The position numbers and the translations under genes are program-made. 8,000 nucleotides of DNA from GCA-002694895 sp964436345 (lineage in GTDB: Bacteria; Chloroflexota; Dehalococcoidia; Lucifugimonadales; GCA-002694895): the NCBI GenBank assembly GCA_964436345.1, contig CAYTCC010000067.1, positions 1 through 8,000 on the forward strand, written 5' to 3'. The notes under the pieces were generated by a model. It was not told the DNA's origin and did no database searches. It saw nothing but the letters and a program-made list of their open reading frames with translations. Positions within the stretch are counted from its first letter, which is position 1. Each line of letters starts with the position of its first letter. Positions 5,783-8,000 of this stretch are shown here, piece by piece.

Positions 5783-6975
5783 ACAACATCTTTATAGACA
5801 CGAAGGTAATTCAATCCAAGCATTTTTCTGATTTCTTCTTCATTAAAACCTCTTTCGGCTAATTTTATTGTAAGATTTGGCCAGTCTCCAAAATCATTAT
5901 AACCTTCAAGTTTAATTCCTGTTGCACTGGGCCCGTTAACTCTATGTTTTTCTTGCCATCCTTGCCAAGAAAATTCTCCTGCTTTTGCAAATGGCATTTC
6001 GCCAGGATATTCAAATAAAGATTCTGTACCTGGACCAGGTCCCATTTTGTCTGTCCCAATACATACATGATCAATCCCCATAATATTAACAAGATGTTCA
6101 ATATGCATTGCCCAATGATCTAGATTTCCTGTATCAGATCCCTGAATAAAACCGGGTATAATTACAACTCCAAAGAAACCGCCATTGTCTGCAATAGCTT
6201 TGGCTAATTTGTCTCCCTTACCTCTATCATGTTTAAATACTGCTTCACTTGCAGAGTGAGTGATTACAACTGGAGATTGTGATGTTTCTATAGCATCCCA
6301 GCCTACTTGTTCACTACAATGACTAACATCAACCAGTATATTCATATCATTAAGTTTACTTACCAATTCTTTTCCAAAATATGTTAGCCCACTTTTATGT
6401 AATTCAGTACAACCATCGCCAACTAAATTTCTTAAATTATAAGTTAATTGTACAACTCTTAATCCCAAATTATAGAAAAAATCGACTTTGTTTAAATCAG
6501 TACCAAATGATGTTGTATCTTGGAAATCAAAAATTATTCCATATTTGTTTGTTTCATGAGCTTCAACAATATGGTCGGATGTAGTAACTAACATTAACTT
6601 TTCAGGAATAGCATTAATAATTGAAATTGCATTAGCTATTCCATTTACTGAAATTTCATATGCATCTTCCATTTTGGCAGGGCCAGCATAAGTTCCACTA
6701 GCAACCGTAACTCCAGATTTATTCCATAAATCTATATACTGATTTCTCGCATCTTGATCATTTTGAATTTCATCGGCAATCATATTTGACAAATGTCCTC
6801 TTGCTTCCCCTCTTGTCATACCGTCTTTAAACCATTCATCTAATGTTTCTTTCATGTTTTTTGTAAATAAAGCCCCAGAGGTAATAGGAGGTTGCTGAGA
6901 ATCTATAACTAATGAATCATTATGTAATTGTATTGCTTCTTGCTTGCTAAGAATTGGTTTATCTCTATATGTCAA
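5776..6975 (-). CDS. Membrane dipeptidase (peptidase M19/renal dipeptidase) family protein with an altered metal site
   Basis: The family holds zinc dipeptidases with a TIM-barrel amidohydrolase fold that cleave dipeptides, including those with a C-terminal D-residue. This 399-residue protein shows the family backbone: FYNLGLRVVQLTYN (167-180), DVSH with His219, THS with His240, KHDRG, the GGFFGV strand, and GTD with Asp309 at the end of the barrel. The usual HxD zinc motif after the first strand reads DSQQPP (25-30), giving Gln27 and Pro29, and the bridging Glu appears to be Gln152 in FDFQDT. Only the second-site histidines and the catalytic Asp remain, so activity or substrate may differ from true dipeptidases. 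No signal peptide is seen. The start is TTG, fixed by an AAGGAG seven bases upstream that overlaps the end of the RraA-like gene. It is the last gene of the leftward operon. Confidence 0.88.
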   Translation of the reverse strand: MTYRDKPILSKQEAIQLHNDSLVIDSQQPPITSGALFTKNMKETLDEWFKDGMTRGEARGHLSNMIADEIQNDQDARNQYIDLWNKSGVTVASGTYAGPAKMEDAYEISVNGIANAISIINAIPEKLMLVTTSDHIVEAHETNKYGIIFDFQDTTSFGTDLNKVDFFYNLGLRVVQLTYNLRNLVGDGCTELHKSGLTYFGKELVSKLNDMNILVDVSHCSEQVGWDAIETSQSPVVITHSASEAVFKHDRGKGDKLAKAIADNGGFFGVVIIPGFIQGSDTGNLDHWAMHIEHLVNIMGIDHVCIGTDKMGPGPGTESLFEYPGEMPFAKAGEFSWQGWQEKHRVNGPSATGIKLEGYNDFGDWPNLTIKLAERGFNEEEIRKMLGLNYLRVYKDVVG

Positions 6976-6979
6976 TTTA

Positions 6980-7705
6980 CTACTCCTTTTGATTTAATGT
7001 TTTAAAAAATTCCGGATTATAATATTTTCCAGGTGAAACATTTTCTTTTAAGGCTAAATCTTTAATAGTCCTTTCATCTTTTTGATGTTTTTCACACCAT
7101 ATTAACACTTCATTTATAATAAAATTTGGAACAACTACAACACCATCATCATCACCTACTATCAGATCATCAGGTTTTACAACAGATTCTCCGCATGAAA
7201 TGGTCACGTTTGCTTCATATGGCCATACATCAGGTATTCCAATTGAACCTGTTCTCCCTGCTGAAAATATTTTAAAGTTATATTTTTTAACTTCATTTAG
7301 ATCTCTTATTGCTCCATCTGTGACTACCCCTTCGGCTTTATTCATATATAGATTTAAAAATTTCACATCTCCTCCGACACTTGCGTGATGAAATCGCATA
7401 GCATCTATTACTAAGACATTTTCTTCTGTGCAACTAGACATGGCTTCAAATTCAGGGGAATTTTCACCTGCAGGTTTGTCATTTATAATATCAAGTCTTG
7501 GAGGAACCATTCTCAATGTACGAGCAAAACCTACTAACATTTTACCCATAGTTTGATTATTTACTCCTCTCATAAATGTTTTTTCATATCCTGAAGCAGT
7601 ATTATATTCATTTTTAGTCTTTGCAATTAAAACTGCTCTAATACCACCAAATATAGTTGCTGAATCTAATTTTCTATATCGTTCGATGGTTTGCAGTCTA
7701 TTCAT
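6980..7705 (-). CDS. RraA-like protein (4-hydroxy-4-methyl-2-oxoglutarate aldolase/RraA family)
   Basis: The family includes RraA, which inhibits RNase E in Escherichia coli, and divalent-metal class II aldolases that cleave 4-hydroxy-4-methyl-2-oxoglutarate and often decarboxylate oxaloacetate. The protein keeps the aldolase-type active-site features: the GG pair at 111-112, the GVVTDGAIRD segment (126-135) with substrate-binding Arg134 and metal-ligand Asp135, and the GDDDGVVVVP strand (184-193). It is 241 residues, longer than the classical members of about 160, with extra segments at both ends, including a PGKYYNPEFFKTL tail. That fits the longer group often annotated as ribonuclease activity regulator RraA. 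A catalytic role on 2-oxoacids is more likely than RNase regulation, given the metabolic neighbours. It starts eight bases after the hydrolase stop and ends four bases before the M19 start. No good ribosome site precedes its ATG. Confidence 0.9.
   Translation of the reverse strand: MNRLQTIERYRKLDSATIFGGIRAVLIAKTKNEYNTASGYEKTFMRGVNNQTMGKMLVGFARTLRMVPPRLDIINDKPAGENSPEFEAMSSCTEENVLVIDAMRFHHASVGGDVKFLNLYMNKAEGVVTDGAIRDLNEVKKYNFKIFSAGRTGSIGIPDVWPYEANVTISCGESVVKPDDLIVGDDDGVVVVPNFIINEVLIWCEKHQKDERTIKDLALKENVSPGKYYNPEFFKTLNQKE
6983..6988 (-). promoter_or_regulatory. Strong ribosome binding site fixing a TTG start (AAGGAG)
   Basis: The minus strand reads AAGGAG, then seven bases, then TTG at 6973-6975. 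The first in-frame ATG of the M19 gene is at codon 41, past the conserved N-terminal strand, so the TTG is the credible start. The site lies in the final codons of the RraA-like gene (stop TAG at 6980-6982), leaving four bases between the genes and allowing translational coupling. Confidence 0.8.
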
Positions 7706-7713
7706 TCTATTGC

Positions 7714-8000
7714 TTACCTGTCAATTATTGGCAAAATTATATGTGATGGGTATTTATTGGAAAAATAAACAGTATTATTAGCTTTAATTTGCTTTTTATT
7801 TAACCCTATTGGCTCTCCTGTATTTGGATTAAAATCAAATCTTGGATAATTGGAACTTGAAATATCTACTCTAATTTTGTGATCTTTTTTAAATATATTA
7901 CTTGTAGGGTATAAAATTATAAGTATTTTATATATTTCATCTTTTTTCATGAAATTTTCTTGTTTATAAGAATCTCTATATCTCATTCGTTGTATTCCAT
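7714..8000 (-). CDS. CocE/NonD-family hydrolase, C-terminal part (gene cut by the right edge)
   Basis: The frame stays open to the window edge. The residues before the first in-window Met read GIQR and continue into MRYRDSY, matching the family's usual GILRARYR segment, so the Met at 7984-7986 is internal and the real start lies beyond 8000. Only the last 95 or so residues of a protein that is usually 550-650 long are seen. They form the end of the C-terminal jelly-roll domain of X-Pro dipeptidyl-peptidase/cocaine-esterase-like enzymes: ILYPTSNIFKKDHKIRVDISSSNYPRF is the characteristic run (quoted here in family terms, with key parts FKKDHKIRV, SSSNYPRF and NPNTG), followed by SHIILPII at the end. 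The catalytic alpha/beta-hydrolase domain with its Ser-Asp-His is outside the window. Such enzymes cleave esters or acyl-amides. It is upstream of the RraA-like and M19-like genes in the same operon. Confidence 0.88.
   Translation of the reverse strand, partial: GIQRMRYRDSYKQENFMKKDEIYKILIILYPTSNIFKKDHKIRVDISSSNYPRFDFNPNTGEPIGLNKKQIKANNTVYFSNKYPSHIILPIIDR

Noticed and set aside
5865..6101. Minus-strand open frame of 78 codons inside the M19-like gene
   Set aside because: It is an out-of-frame shadow of a well-supported gene and encodes nothing recognisable.
6381..6584. Plus-strand open frame of 67 codons antisense to the M19-like gene
   Set aside because: It is antisense to a conserved coding region, has no ribosome site and has no protein-like motif pattern.
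7984..7986. ATG as the start of the hydrolase at the right edge
   Set aside because: The frame is open upstream to the edge, and the preceding residues (GIQR) continue a family motif, so this Met is internal to a longer gene.
1..8000. tRNA, rRNA, CRISPR array, insertion sequence or prophage signals
   Set aside because: No clustered repeats, transposase or integrase motifs, or tRNA-like T-loop sequences were seen; nearly all of the window is metabolic or replication coding sequence.

Overview
This AT-rich window contains seven complete protein genes, one gene cut by the right edge, and possibly one more cut by the left edge. No RNA genes, mobile elements or CRISPR arrays are visible. The wording of the DNA clamp (for example ADGFRL in domain 2), the very low GC, and the mix of RraA-like, M19 peptidase-like and CocE/NonD-like genes suggest a free-living heterotroph. 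My best guess is a low-GC member of the Chloroflexota such as marine SAR202. That placement rests on remembered family resemblance and not on a search.

Layout, left to right. (1) 1-104: AT-rich flank with a possible truncated reading frame on the minus strand. (2) 105-1229, minus: dnaN, the DNA polymerase III sliding clamp, with its own near-consensus promoter in the 54 bases upstream. (3) 1284-3556, minus: a two-gene unit of PLP enzymes, an aminotransferase followed by a threonine-aldolase-fold lyase, joined by a TAATG stop/start overlap. (4) 3557-3676: a 120-base divergent promoter region with an extended -10 element facing left and a TATAAT facing right, so close to the ATG that a leaderless transcript is plausible. 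(5) 3677-5769, plus: a DAO-family FAD oxidoreductase and a D-2-hydroxyacid dehydrogenase, 11 bases apart. (6) 5756-5782: a perfect 10-bp inverted repeat lying across both stop codons of two converging genes. (7) 5776-8000, minus: a tight operon of a CocE/NonD-family hydrolase (5' end outside the window), an RraA-like aldolase-family protein and an M19 dipeptidase-family protein.

The metabolic genes form a plausible amino-acid, peptide and 2-oxoacid scavenging set. Hydrolases would release amino acids or esters. The oxidase, aminotransferase or lyase would convert amino acids to 2-oxoacids, glycine or glyoxylate. The NAD(P)H dehydrogenase would reduce 2-oxoacids to 2-hydroxyacids, and the RraA-like protein could act on 2-oxoacid aldol compounds or oxaloacetate. 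Actual substrates cannot be read from the sequence.

The most interesting signal is that four of these enzymes keep their family fold but differ at residues normally important for catalysis or cofactor binding. The M19 protein lacks the HxD motif and bridging Glu of the zinc site. The aminotransferase has Asn in place of the PLP-pyridine Asp. The lyase lacks the active-site His and one Arg of true threonine aldolases. The FAD enzyme has Asn where Glu/Asp normally holds the FAD ribose. I see no unmistakably new multi-gene system. These altered active sites and the cis-regulatory arrangement are what deserve a second look.
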